From Pectinatus haikarae (GTDB taxonomy: Bacteria; Bacillota; Negativicutes; Selenomonadales; Selenomonadaceae), in the NCBI RefSeq assembly GCF_030813505.1, contig NZ_JAUSUE010000006.1: a stretch of DNA of 64,000 bases; one strand, 5' to 3'. A program made the translations under genes and the position numbers. The stretch's first letter is position 1. Each line of letters begins with the position of its first letter. Of the stretch, positions 26,102 through 34,875 are shown piece after piece. The notes beneath the pieces are model-generated. The model worked only from the letters and a program-made list of their open reading frames with translations, did not search any database and was not told where the DNA came from.

Positions 26102-26758
26102 ATGAAACATGATCTTTTTTTTGCGGGAATAGGTATGTTTATTGTAATATTATTATTTGCCGGCTACCGTTATCTGCCGCAAAGACGAGTTTTTTATTTG
26201 TTTACAGCCATTGTTCTTTGCGGCACAGGAGCTGTTTTTTTATTTTGGAACGGACAGACACAGAATAATAATATGACTGAAGAACAGAGAATGCAGATTC
26301 TAAGTGAGCAGCCCTTTTTTATAACATGGTATGAAGAATATAAACAGTATGTTGAAGAAATAGATCGTATCTGGATGCGCTATAATAATGCGTTAGATGA
26401 ATTTTCTGCCCAAAAAATTAGCATGGAAGATATGAATACAGATTTGCTGAAAATACAGGCCGATTCTGATGAACTGAGAAATGAGCTGGAAAAAAAATTG
26501 CCGCCGCAGGAATTGTCAGATGAAAATTATAGACTGGTGTATGAAGTCTTGGAAAAGACACGACAATATCTGGCTGCGGAAAATTCTACCATAAAAATGA
26601 CTGTTCAAATGATGCAAATTCCTCAATTTAAAATGAAAGCAGTTGAGGAACAGTATAGGGAACTGGATAATATCCGCATTCTTAATTCGCCGGTCAACTT
26701 GAATGCAGCGGGAGATATTTCTTCAGTGAGGGATAATCTCAGTCTGCCGGATCTGTAA
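26102..26758 (+). CDS. Hypothetical protein with two N-terminal membrane helices and a helical domain
   Basis: I do not recognise this 218-residue protein. Two hydrophobic segments (about residues 5-22 and 31-48) flank a short basic loop. The remaining 165 residues are strongly charged and helical, with coiled-coil-like stretches (ISMEDMNTDLLKIQADSDELRNELEKKLPPQ) and no cysteine after residue 40. The soluble part could face either side of the membrane. GGAG lies 10 bases before the ATG. It is divergent from the ABC transporter gene and 129 bases ahead of rsmH, so it may be the first gene of the division cluster transcript, in the place where mraZ often stands. Confidence 0.7.
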   Translation: MKHDLFFAGIGMFIVILLFAGYRYLPQRRVFYLFTAIVLCGTGAVFLFWNGQTQNNNMTEEQRMQILSEQPFFITWYEEYKQYVEEIDRIWMRYNNALDEFSAQKISMEDMNTDLLKIQADSDELRNELEKKLPPQELSDENYRLVYEVLEKTRQYLAAENSTIKMTVQMMQIPQFKMKAVEEQYRELDNIRILNSPVNLNAAGDISSVRDNLSLPDL

Positions 26759-26887
26759 AATTACCTTCAAAATCAACATAATCTTTTATTTTATAAAGGA
26801 ATAAGCTTTTTAATAAAGAATATACTAAAAGAATAAATAGAGAGAATTTTGTTCTTATGACCACCAAAAAGGGGGAAGTTTCTTTAA

Positions 26888-27826
26888 GTGGAATTTCATC
26901 ATATAAGTGTTATGGCTGATGAAGTTATTGAAAACTTAAAAATAAAGCCAAATGGAATATATGTCGACTGCACTCTGGGCGGTGCCGGACATTCTTCCCG
27001 CATTGCCGGGGCACTGAATGAACAGGGTGTCTTATTGGGGATAGATCAGGATACTGAGGCAGTGAATGCCGCAAAGGAAAGACTGGCGCATTGTGTCTGC
27101 GATGTCAGGATCATACATGATAATTTTGCGCATCTTGAGCAAATACTTATTGATCAGGGAATAGAAAAGGCAGACGGTTTTTTGTTTGACCTGGGTGTTT
27201 CCTCACATCAAATTGACGATGCCGGGCGCGGTTTTTCTTATATGCATGACGCAGTTTTGGATATGAGAATGGATAAAGATGCGAAACTCACGGCTCAAAT
27301 TGTTGTCAATGAGTATAGTCAGGAACGGCTGACTGAAATAATAAAAAACTATGGTGAAGAAAGATGGGCAAAAAGAATAGCGGCATTTATAGCAGAAACC
27401 AGAAAAACAACTCCAATACAGACTACGGGACAGTTGGTGGATGTTATAAGGAGAGCAATCCCTGCCGCAGTTCGCAAAAATATGCAGGGGCATCCTGCTA
27501 AGAGAGTTTTTCAGGCTGTCAGAATAGAAGTCAACAATGAGTTGAATATTTTGGAAGAATCTTTTAAATGTGCTGTACGGCACTTAAATAAGAATGGCAG
27601 ACTTGCTATAATAACTTTTCATTCATTAGAGGATAGAATTGCTAAAAATACCCTTAGGCTTATGGCCAGAGGCTGTATCTGTCCGCCGGAAGTTCCTTTT
27701 TGTGTATGCGGACATGAAAAACAGCTGAAGCTCTGTGGCAGGGCGGCCACTCCGTCTGAAACTGAAACAGACGATAACTCCAGAGCCAGAAGTGCTAAAC
27801 TGCGCGTCGCGGAGAAAATAATATAA
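26888..27826 (+). CDS. rsmH: 16S rRNA (cytosine-1402-N4)-methyltransferase
   Basis: The 312-residue protein begins at GTG after GGGGGAAG and reads MEFHHISVMADEVIENL. It has the SAM site VDCTLGGAGHSSRIA, IDQDTEAV, FDLGVSSHQIDDAGRGFSY, and the C-terminal ITFHSLEDRI with a Cys cluster (CICPPEVPFCVCG). All are RsmH (MraW) markers. It methylates N4 of C1402 in the ribosomal decoding site. It opens the recognisable dcw cluster. No mraZ lies before it in this window. Confidence 0.97.
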   Translation: MEFHHISVMADEVIENLKIKPNGIYVDCTLGGAGHSSRIAGALNEQGVLLGIDQDTEAVNAAKERLAHCVCDVRIIHDNFAHLEQILIDQGIEKADGFLFDLGVSSHQIDDAGRGFSYMHDAVLDMRMDKDAKLTAQIVVNEYSQERLTEIIKNYGEERWAKRIAAFIAETRKTTPIQTTGQLVDVIRRAIPAAVRKNMQGHPAKRVFQAVRIEVNNELNILEESFKCAVRHLNKNGRLAIITFHSLEDRIAKNTLRLMARGCICPPEVPFCVCGHEKQLKLCGRAATPSETETDDNSRARSAKLRVAEKII

Positions 27827-27837
27827 ATGGAGACTTA

Positions 27838-27867
27838 ATTCAGACGGCGTTTTGACGCCGCCTGAAT
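27838..27867 (+). repeat. GC-rich hairpin with Neisseria-DUS-like arms after rsmH
   Basis: A 13-base stem with one A-C mismatch and a TTTG loop (27838-27850 and 27855-27867) begins 11 bases after the rsmH stop. There is no U-tract, so it is not a standard terminator. The left arm contains TTCAGACGGC, the complement of the neisserial DNA uptake word GCCGTCTGAA. The right arm differs from that word by one base. Confidence 0.7.
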
Positions 27868-27878
27868 AGTAGTCGAAA

Positions 27879-27954
27879 TTATCCAGGAAGTTAGCCGCTC
27901 TTTACTCACCGCTTGCAGAAGCAGGAGTATTAGAGCGGGTTAGTCATCGGATAA
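27879..27954 (+). promoter_or_regulatory. Candidate structured RNA leader ahead of ftsL
   Basis: Nested pairing is visible: outer TTATCC/GGATAA (27879-27884 with 27949-27954), CCGCTCT/AGAGCGG (27895-27901 with 27932-27938), TACTC/GAGTA (27903-27907 with 27925-27929) and GCTT/AAGC around a GCAG loop (27911-27922). The whole is about 76 bases and ends 37 bases before the ftsL ATG. I do not recognise a known riboswitch class. It could be a cis-regulatory RNA, a protein-binding leader or a processing site. Confidence 0.45.
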
Positions 27955-27991
27955 AAAAGTATTTTGGGAAGAACATGCGGAGGAACGGGCA

Positions 27992-28384
27992 ATGTCAAAG
28001 TATTATAATTATAGTAATTTAGCAGAGAAGCCGACTGATAAGAAAAGAAAATCGCCTACACGCAATTATATAAATTATTCTAAATCAAAAGCAGCGGGAA
28101 CTAAGATACATTTAAATAACAAGCTGCGCTTGCGTTGCTTTTTCTTAGTTGTGATTGTATCTGCGATGGGGATGTTCATTACCTTTCGCAATGGAGTGGC
28201 AGCCAGCCAAGGGTATGAGCTTGTAAAAATGAAACAGTCTGTGTCTTCCCTTGAAAAGGAAAACTCAAGATTAAAGCTTGATATCGCTGGACTGAAATCG
28301 CCTGAGCGCATAAAGGGGATAGCAGTTAAAGACCTTGGCATGGTGCTGCCGCCTCAGATATATTTTGCTAACAAAAATCGTTGA
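27992..28384 (+). CDS. ftsL: Cell division protein FtsL-like
   Basis: The 130-residue bitopic protein has a basic cytoplasmic N-terminus (about 46 residues, several KK/KR), one membrane helix (FLVVIVSAMGMFITF, about 50-65), and an extracytoplasmic coiled coil (ELVKMKQSVSSLEKENSRLKLDI, about 76-98) followed by SPERIKGIAVKDLGMVLPP. This is the FtsL/DivIC layout with the conserved ERI--A---LGM ending. FtsL binds FtsB and FtsQ and activates the FtsWI septal synthase. GGAGGAA precedes the ATG. In this cluster the expected next gene, ftsI, is missing and a terminator follows. Confidence 0.88.
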   Translation: MSKYYNYSNLAEKPTDKKRKSPTRNYINYSKSKAAGTKIHLNNKLRLRCFFLVVIVSAMGMFITFRNGVAASQGYELVKMKQSVSSLEKENSRLKLDIAGLKSPERIKGIAVKDLGMVLPPQIYFANKNR

Positions 28385-28395
28385 GCTTGTGATTT

Positions 28396-28424
28396 AAGGG
28401 GCTGTTTTTTTACAGCTCCTTTTT
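28396..28424 (+). terminator. Rho-independent terminator after ftsL
   Basis: Arms AAGGGGCTGT and ACAGCTCCTT pair over 10 bases (one G-U) around a T6 loop and run into T3 after the stem. It ends the rsmH-ftsL transcript before murE. Confidence 0.75.
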
Positions 28425-28442
28425 AGTTTGCTGATTATCTGC

Positions 28443-28448
28443 TATAAT
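28443..28448 (+). promoter_or_regulatory. Perfect -10 box (TATAAT) ahead of murE
   Basis: TATAAT lies 19 bases after the ftsL terminator and about 32 bases before the murE ATG, with AGGAGG in between. The -35 region (TTTTTA at 17 bases) is weak. It likely starts a murE-to-ddl transcript. Confidence 0.4.
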
Positions 28449-28480
28449 ATATTTGTTTTGGAAAAATAGGAGGTATTGTG

Positions 28481-29980
28481 ATGCCAAAATCTATAAAGAC
28501 ATTGATAGAAAAGCTGGACAATGCTAAAATTACGAATGATGCAGAAGTTGATATCACTTCAGTCGAATGTGATTCGCGCAGGGTGAAAAAGGGTTCTCTT
28601 TTTTTCTGTGTAAAGGGGGCCACAGTGGACGGACATGAATTTGTTCCGGCTGCTTTGTCAAATGGTGCCGTGGCGGTCATAGCTGGAAGAGATGTCGATG
28701 TACCTGATAATATAGTCAAAATAATAGTTGATGATGTACATGCGGCAATGGAAAAAATTGTGCCGTTTTTTTATGACTATCCTGGCAAAAAAATGAGAAT
28801 GATCGGTGTTACCGGTACCAACGGAAAGACAACGATAACGTATATCATACGGTCAATTTTGCGTAAGGCCGGATATAAGACAGGTCTTATAGGCACTATA
28901 AAAATAATGATAGAAGATGAAATACTGCCAATTCATAATACTACACCTGATATAATTGATCTGCAGCAGACGCTGTTCTGCATGGTAAAAGCCGGTATGG
29001 ATTACGTTATTATGGAAGTATCGTCCCATGCGCTGGCACTGCATCGTGTTGCCGGGTGTGAATATGATACGGCAGTATTTACCAATCTTACGAGGGATCA
29101 TTTAGATTTTCATAAAACATTTGAAAATTATGCTTTGGCAAAAGCCCGTTTGTTTTCTTCCTTGAGTGCGCCAGAAAACGAAAAAGGTAACAAGACTGCT
29201 GTGATAAATATAGATGATGGTGCTGCCGCGGTGATGCAGCAGCATGCAAAGTGCCGTACATTTACTTATGCGATCGATAAGCAGGCAGATATTAAGGCTG
29301 ATAATATCAATATTCATGCTGATGGAGCATCTGTACATATAGGCGGTAGTTTGTGCAATATGGATTTGCTTTTGAATATAACGGGACTTTTTAATATATA
29401 TAATGTCATGGGAGCTGTTGGCGCTGCCTTAGCGGAAAACGTAGCTCCTCATATCATAAAAGAGGCTTTGGCGGATTTTCACAGTGTTCCGGGAAGATTT
29501 GAATTGGTGCGCGCAGGGCAAGACTTTTCTGTTATAGTTGATTATGCGCATACACCTGACGGACTGGAAAATGTTTTAAAAACAGCCAGGCAGATAGCCA
29601 AAAAAAATATTATTACAGTATTTGGCTGCGGCGGGGACAGGGATCGCACTAAGAGACCAATAATGGGACGCATAGCTGCTGAAAGATCAGATATAGTTAT
29701 TGCTACCTCTGATAATCCGCGTACGGAAGATCCTGAATTTATACTGGAAGAGGTTGAAAATGGTGTTCTGCCGTCTTTGCACGGTAACTTTCATGAAAAA
29801 ATTACTGACAGAAAAACAGCAATTTACCGTGCCGTGGAATTAGCTCAAAAAGATGATATTGTCATAATAGCAGGAAAAGGGCATGAAAATTATCAGATAT
29901 TGAAAACGGGAACGATACACTTTGACGATAAGGAAGTAGCTGCCGCGGCTATAAAAAGGAAACTTTCGGAGGGAAAATAA
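28481..29980 (+). CDS. murE: UDP-MurNAc-L-Ala-D-Glu--meso-diaminopimelate ligase
   Basis: The ATG is chosen over the GTG one codon earlier because AGGAGG then stands at 7 bases. The 499-residue Mur ligase has the P-loop GVTGTNGKTTITYI, EVSSHALALHRV, VDYAHTPDGLENVL, FGCGGDRDRTKRPIM, and the substrate-selecting SDNPRTEDP. The DNPR motif marks use of meso-diaminopimelate instead of lysine. It adds the third amino acid of the peptidoglycan stem peptide in the cytoplasm. Its stop codon is followed directly by the murF start. Confidence 0.97.
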   Translation: MPKSIKTLIEKLDNAKITNDAEVDITSVECDSRRVKKGSLFFCVKGATVDGHEFVPAALSNGAVAVIAGRDVDVPDNIVKIIVDDVHAAMEKIVPFFYDYPGKKMRMIGVTGTNGKTTITYIIRSILRKAGYKTGLIGTIKIMIEDEILPIHNTTPDIIDLQQTLFCMVKAGMDYVIMEVSSHALALHRVAGCEYDTAVFTNLTRDHLDFHKTFENYALAKARLFSSLSAPENEKGNKTAVINIDDGAAAVMQQHAKCRTFTYAIDKQADIKADNINIHADGASVHIGGSLCNMDLLLNITGLFNIYNVMGAVGAALAENVAPHIIKEALADFHSVPGRFELVRAGQDFSVIVDYAHTPDGLENVLKTARQIAKKNIITVFGCGGDRDRTKRPIMGRIAAERSDIVIATSDNPRTEDPEFILEEVENGVLPSLHGNFHEKITDRKTAIYRAVELAQKDDIVIIAGKGHENYQILKTGTIHFDDKEVAAAAIKRKLSEGK

Positions 29981-31360
29981 TTGCCGTCTTTTACATTGGA
30001 AGAAATAAAAGAATATACTGGCTGTGAAGTTATAGAAGAAAAAAGCACAAAATTTGATAATGTGTGCACTGATACCCGCAGTATAATGCCTGGGATGATT
30101 TTTCTGGCTATAAAAGGAGAAAAATTTGACGGACATGATTTTCTTGATAAGGCACTGGAAAAGGGAGCGGCGGGAATCATTCTGTCGGACAGAAATAAAG
30201 CTGAAAAAGTAAAAAATAAAAATGGCACAATTTTATATGTGCCTGATACATTAAAAGCGTATCTAGATATTGCCGGTGGATGGCGAAGTAAATTTTCTCT
30301 GCCTGTATTGGCTGTAACCGGTTCAAACGGAAAAACGACAACAAAAGATTTAACGGCGGCTGTGCTGTCGGAAAAATATAAGGTTTTAAAAACACAGAAA
30401 AACTTTAATTCAGAAGTGGGTATGGCTCTGACCTTATTAGCGTTGAAACCGGAACATGAAGTTGCCGTGATAGAAATGGGAATGAGGGGTCTGGGGCAGA
30501 TACGGAACTTGGCTGAGGCGGCTAAGCCGAATATAGGAGTGATCCTCAATGTGGGAAACACCCATATGGAACTGCTGGGATCGATTGAAAATATTGCTAA
30601 GGCTAAAAGTGAGCTGGCAGAGGCGATAGAGTCTGACGGAATTGTTATTCTTAATGCTGACAATGAATACACTGCTTCTATGGCAGAAAAAACAAGAGCA
30701 GGAGTAATAACTTTCGGTATAAAAAAAGCTGCGGATGTAGCCGCAGTAAATATACATACTGAAGGTGCCGCAAGGACGATATTTACTTGTAAAACTGCAG
30801 AGGAAAGTGTTGAACTTTCCATACCGCTCATCGGTGATCATAATGTTTATGATGCCTTGGCAGCTATTGCTGCCGGCCGTGCCATGCATTTGAATTGGGA
30901 GATGATAGCTCGGGGCCTGAATAATTTTGTATCATCCGGCATGCGCTTTGAGATTTTTGCGCTGAATGATTATACGGTTATCAATGATGCATATAATGCC
31001 AGCCCGCTTTCGACAAAGGCTGCAATAGAAAATTTATCTGTCATACCGGCAAAAAGACGTATTTTTGTGTTTGGGGATATGAAAGAATTGGGTGCCGCGG
31101 CAAAGGCAGCGCATGAAGAAATAGGAAAGCTTTGCTTTTTAAAAAAAATAGATATATTGATAACTTTGGGCGCCCTGGCTGGATATGCCGCCGCTGCCGG
31201 CAGGCTGTATGGAATGGAAAATGTCAGCAGCTGCAGAACGCGAGAAGATATAGCCGTGCTTTTGAAGAGCATTTTAAAAAAAGGAGATGCTGTTTTGTTT
31301 AAGGGATCACACAGCATGCAAATGGAAAAAATAATAGAGTTATTGGGGAAAAGGCAATGA
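29981..31360 (+). CDS. murF: UDP-N-acetylmuramoyl-tripeptide--D-alanyl-D-alanine ligase
   Basis: The 459-residue Mur ligase starts at TTG immediately after the murE stop, with GGAGGG six bases before. It has VTGSNGKTTTKDLTAAVL, NFNSEVGMALTLL, EMGMRGLGQI, INDAYNASPLSTKAAI and FGDMKELG, which are MurF-specific. It adds D-Ala-D-Ala from Ddl, encoded later in the cluster, to UDP-MurNAc-tripeptide. The stop overlaps the mraY start (ATGA). Confidence 0.97.
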   Translation: MPSFTLEEIKEYTGCEVIEEKSTKFDNVCTDTRSIMPGMIFLAIKGEKFDGHDFLDKALEKGAAGIILSDRNKAEKVKNKNGTILYVPDTLKAYLDIAGGWRSKFSLPVLAVTGSNGKTTTKDLTAAVLSEKYKVLKTQKNFNSEVGMALTLLALKPEHEVAVIEMGMRGLGQIRNLAEAAKPNIGVILNVGNTHMELLGSIENIAKAKSELAEAIESDGIVILNADNEYTASMAEKTRAGVITFGIKKAADVAAVNIHTEGAARTIFTCKTAEESVELSIPLIGDHNVYDALAAIAAGRAMHLNWEMIARGLNNFVSSGMRFEIFALNDYTVINDAYNASPLSTKAAIENLSVIPAKRRIFVFGDMKELGAAAKAAHEEIGKLCFLKKIDILITLGALAGYAAAAGRLYGMENVSSCRTREDIAVLLKSILKKGDAVLFKGSHSMQMEKIIELLGKRQ

Positions 31361-32328
31361 TGATAATAGCTTATCCTGTTTTGGCTGCAATTTTTTCTGC
31401 GGCCATCGTTCTTTTCTGCGGACCGAAGCTTATTCCTGAGCTTCACAAATTGAAATTTGGACAGAGCATACGACAGGAAGGACCTAAAAGTCATCAGGCC
31501 AAATCAGGTACGCCTACTATGGGCGGTATTATGATTGTTATTGGGATTACTGCAGGTACAATGGCTTTTGCACATTTGAGTGTAGAAATATTGTTGGCAT
31601 TATTAATAATGTTTGGTTATTTTATTATAGGATTTATAGACGATTATATAAAAGTGGTTTTAAAACGGAATCTTGGCCTAAAAGCCCGTCAAAAGTTTCT
31701 TGCACAGCTTTTTATTGCACTGCTCGCAACCTATTGGGGAATACACAGCGGTGTATTGGATACATCTCTTTGGCTGCCGATATTGAATATGAATATAAAT
31801 ATTGGGTTGTTATATTATGTATTGGTATGGTTGGTTTTTGTAGGTACCACAAACGCAATAAATTTAACGGATGGACTGGATGGTCTTGCGGCTGGATCTG
31901 TCGCCATTGCTTCTTTTATTTATGCACTGATATGCATTTATCTGGCAAAATATGATCTGGCGGTTTTTTGTCTGTCATGTACCGGCGCATTGGTAGCCTT
32001 TTTAAAATTCAATCAACATCCGGCCAGAATTTTCATGGGAGATACAGGATCCTTAGCACTGGGCGGTGTTATATCGGCAGTGGCTGTTTTGACACACACA
32101 GAAATACTTTTGATAATTATTGGCGGACTTTTTGTAATAGAAGCTCTTTCTGTTATAATTCAGGTTATTTCTTTTCGCTGCAGAAATGGCAAGAGAGTTT
32201 TTCTGATGAGTCCGCTTCATCATCATTTCGAATTGAAAGGGTGGCCTGAGATCAAGGTAGTGCGGAATTTCTGGCTGACTGGTGCATTATTCGGAATACT
32301 GGGTATGGCTGTTGTTCTATTAAGTTAA
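31357..32328 (+). CDS. mraY: Phospho-N-acetylmuramoyl-pentapeptide transferase
   Basis: The 323-residue membrane protein has about ten hydrophobic helices and the MraY landmarks KSGTPTMGGIMIV, IGFIDDYIKVVLKRNLGLKARQK (catalytic DD), NAINLTDGLDGLAAG and the C-terminal MSPLHHHFELKGWPEIKVV with the HHH motif. It moves phospho-MurNAc-pentapeptide to undecaprenyl phosphate to make lipid I. Two adjacent ATG codons are possible starts; the first overlaps the murF stop. Confidence 0.97.
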   Translation: MMIIAYPVLAAIFSAAIVLFCGPKLIPELHKLKFGQSIRQEGPKSHQAKSGTPTMGGIMIVIGITAGTMAFAHLSVEILLALLIMFGYFIIGFIDDYIKVVLKRNLGLKARQKFLAQLFIALLATYWGIHSGVLDTSLWLPILNMNINIGLLYYVLVWLVFVGTTNAINLTDGLDGLAAGSVAIASFIYALICIYLAKYDLAVFCLSCTGALVAFLKFNQHPARIFMGDTGSLALGGVISAVAVLTHTEILLIIIGGLFVIEALSVIIQVISFRCRNGKRVFLMSPLHHHFELKGWPEIKVVRNFWLTGALFGILGMAVVLLS

Positions 32329-32343
32329 GAAAGAAGTAATAAA

Positions 32344-33708
32344 ATGAATTTTACGGATAAAAATATTATAATTTTAGGGGCGGGAATAAGTGGCATAGGA
32401 GCTGCGAAGACAGCCCATAAATTGGGCGCGGAAGTGACACTGTGCGATGCAAAACCAGCAGAACAGATAAAATATGATTTGAGTGAACTAAGAAATATTA
32501 ATATAAAATTAGTTTTAGGTCAGCAGAAAATAAATATTTTAAAAAATGCGGACATGGTAATATTGTCTCCGGCGGTAGCATTACATATTCCTCTTTTGGA
32601 CGAAGTAAGGAAACTGGGAATAAAAATAATAAGTGAAATAGAATTTGCCTGGTATATTGCATCAGCTCCTATATATGCGGTAACGGGGACAAACGGAAAA
32701 ACGACTACCACCGTGCTGCTGGGGTTGCTCATGAAAAAGATATATGAACGGGTCGGTGTGGGAGGCAATATAGGTGTACCATTGTGTGAAGAAGTGCAGC
32801 GTGTCGCTGATAAAGGCTGTACTGTGGCAGAAATATCAAGCTACCAGCTGGAAAGTTCACATGAATTTTGTCCGCATATAGCCGCTGTATTGAATATTAC
32901 ACCTGATCATATCGCGCGGCATGGATCAATGGAAATATATCAGCAGATGAAAGAGAAAATTTTTGTCAATCAGACAAAGCAGGATTTTCTTGTTCTGAAT
33001 TATGATGATCTGCGTACACGCAATATGGCCGAACGGGCTAAAAGTACGGTTATGTTTTTCAGCAGGGCGATATCTCTTGAAGAGGGAGTATTTGCCCTGG
33101 ATAGCAAATTGATGATAAAGTGGCGGGGGAGAGAATATCTTGTTTGCGGCGTGGATGAAATAGGAATAAAGGGCGGACATAATGTGGAAAATGCCTTAGC
33201 TGCCACGGCTACGGCTTTTTTGGCAGGTGTTTCGCCGGCTCAGATAGCTGATGTTTTGAGAAATTTTTCGGGAGTTGAGCATCGTATAGAGGCAGTAAAA
33301 GAGATCGCTGGCGTGAAATATTTCAATGATTCAAAGGCGACAAATACAGATGCTGCTATAAAAGCGTTAGAAACATTTGACGGGCATGTTGTTCTTATAG
33401 CCGGTGGACATGATAAGAAAACAGATTTGACAGAATTTATGCGGCTGGCCAGCCAGCGTGTCGATAAATTGATTTTGCTCGGTGAAGCTGCCGCAAGATT
33501 CAGAGAGGCTGCTATCCTCAATGGAATAAGAGAAAATAATATAGTGGAAGCGGGCTATTCAATGAAAAAGGCAGTATCATTGGCGCGGCAGTATGCTGTT
33601 GCACCGCAGGTAGTATTGCTTTCACCGGCTTGTTCGAGTTTTGATATGTATGATGGATATGAAGAACGAGGACGTGACTTTAAAAAAATAGTTAACGAAT
33701 TGGAATAA
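32344..33708 (+). CDS. murD: UDP-N-acetylmuramoyl-L-alanine--D-glutamate ligase
   Basis: The 454-residue Mur ligase has the N-terminal Rossmann start NIIILGAGISGIGAAKTAHKLG, ILSPAVALHIPLL, P-loop VTGTNGKTTTTVLLG, EISSYQLESS, HRIEAVKEIAGVKYFNDSKATN, VLIAGGHDKKTD and the C-terminal LLSPACSSFDMYDGYEERG. It adds D-Glu to UDP-MurNAc-L-Ala. It follows mraY after 15 bases. Only 23 bases separate it from murG, so the ftsW/spoVE gene usually found here is absent. Confidence 0.97.
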   Translation: MNFTDKNIIILGAGISGIGAAKTAHKLGAEVTLCDAKPAEQIKYDLSELRNINIKLVLGQQKINILKNADMVILSPAVALHIPLLDEVRKLGIKIISEIEFAWYIASAPIYAVTGTNGKTTTTVLLGLLMKKIYERVGVGGNIGVPLCEEVQRVADKGCTVAEISSYQLESSHEFCPHIAAVLNITPDHIARHGSMEIYQQMKEKIFVNQTKQDFLVLNYDDLRTRNMAERAKSTVMFFSRAISLEEGVFALDSKLMIKWRGREYLVCGVDEIGIKGGHNVENALAATATAFLAGVSPAQIADVLRNFSGVEHRIEAVKEIAGVKYFNDSKATNTDAAIKALETFDGHVVLIAGGHDKKTDLTEFMRLASQRVDKLILLGEAAARFREAAILNGIRENNIVEAGYSMKKAVSLARQYAVAPQVVLLSPACSSFDMYDGYEERGRDFKKIVNELE

Positions 33709-33731
33709 TAGGGTAAGCAGGTAATAGGAAA

Positions 33732-34847
33732 ATGAAACTTATTTTTTCAGGGGGCGGGACCGGAGGACACATTTATCCTGCAATAACGCTGATTGAGAGT
33801 ATAAAAGAGAGAAATCCTCAGGCGCAGATACTTTACGTCGGGACCTCCAGAGGGTTGGAAGCCGATATAGTGCCGAAAGAAAATATCCCATTTAAAACTA
33901 TTGATATAGAGGGTTTTTCCAGGCACCTGACTGTAAAAAATATTGTTGTTTTTGGTAAGGCAGTCGCTGGAATGATAAAGGCTCGCACCATACTAAAAGA
34001 ATATAAACCGGATGCTGTCATTGGAACGGGCGGATATGTGAGCGGACCAATCCTTCTTGCAGCTTCTTTTATGAATATTCCTACGCTTATTCAGGACCAG
34101 AACGCTATTCCGGGAATTACCAATAAAATTTTGTCAAAATTTGTCAATAAAATAGCATGCGGTTATGAATCAGCATGCAGCCATTTCCCTTCGCAAAAGA
34201 CTGTCCTGACAGGAAATCCTGTACGAAAAGATGTTTTGATGTCTTCCCGCAGTGAGGCATTGTCTTCAATTGGATTGGACAATACAAGAAAGACAGTTCT
34301 CATTACAGGAGGAAGCAGAGGGGCAAGAAGAATAAATGAAGCTATGACGGATGTGTATGAGCAGTTTTTGAATGATACGGCAGTTCAATTCCTGCATATA
34401 ACGGGGACAAATGAGTATCAGAAAGTGCTCGACAGTATAAAAGCTAAAGGCATCGATTTGGGGAGAGCAGATAATATATTTGTAAAACCGTATTTATATG
34501 ATATGCCAAAAGCTTTGGCAGCCGCTGATATGGCAGTTGCCAGGGCAGGAGCCATAGGTTTGGCAGAAATAACAGCCTGTGGTATTCCTTCAATACTGAT
34601 TCCCTATCCATATGCCGCGGAAAATCATCAGGAATTTAATGCCCGCGCACTTGTCGAAAAGGGTGCTGCAGTAATGATATTGAATTCAGAACTCACAGGC
34701 AAACGTCTGGCTCGGGAATTGACAGAATTGCTTGCATCAGAAAATAAAGTGCAAAAAATGGCTTTGGCCAGCAAAACTATGGGACATCCCGGAGCGGCAG
34801 GGGAAATTGCGGATATGATTTTAGAACTGATTTATAATAAAGGATAA
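33732..34847 (+). CDS. murG: Undecaprenyl-PP-MurNAc-pentapeptide N-acetylglucosaminyltransferase
   Basis: The 371-residue GT28 enzyme starts MKLIFSGGGTGGHIYPAITLIE, the glycine-rich MurG start. It has GTGGYVSGPILLAA, IQDQNAIPGITNK, ITGGSRGARRINEAM and the donor site ARAGAIGLAEITACGIPSILIPYPYAAENHQ. It adds GlcNAc to lipid I to form lipid II at the inner leaflet. It lies in line between murD and murC. Confidence 0.97.
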   Translation: MKLIFSGGGTGGHIYPAITLIESIKERNPQAQILYVGTSRGLEADIVPKENIPFKTIDIEGFSRHLTVKNIVVFGKAVAGMIKARTILKEYKPDAVIGTGGYVSGPILLAASFMNIPTLIQDQNAIPGITNKILSKFVNKIACGYESACSHFPSQKTVLTGNPVRKDVLMSSRSEALSSIGLDNTRKTVLITGGSRGARRINEAMTDVYEQFLNDTAVQFLHITGTNEYQKVLDSIKAKGIDLGRADNIFVKPYLYDMPKALAAADMAVARAGAIGLAEITACGIPSILIPYPYAAENHQEFNARALVEKGAAVMILNSELTGKRLARELTELLASENKVQKMALASKTMGHPGAAGEIADMILELIYNKG

Positions 34848-34875
34848 TCTATTTAAATTGCAGGAGGGAAATTTT

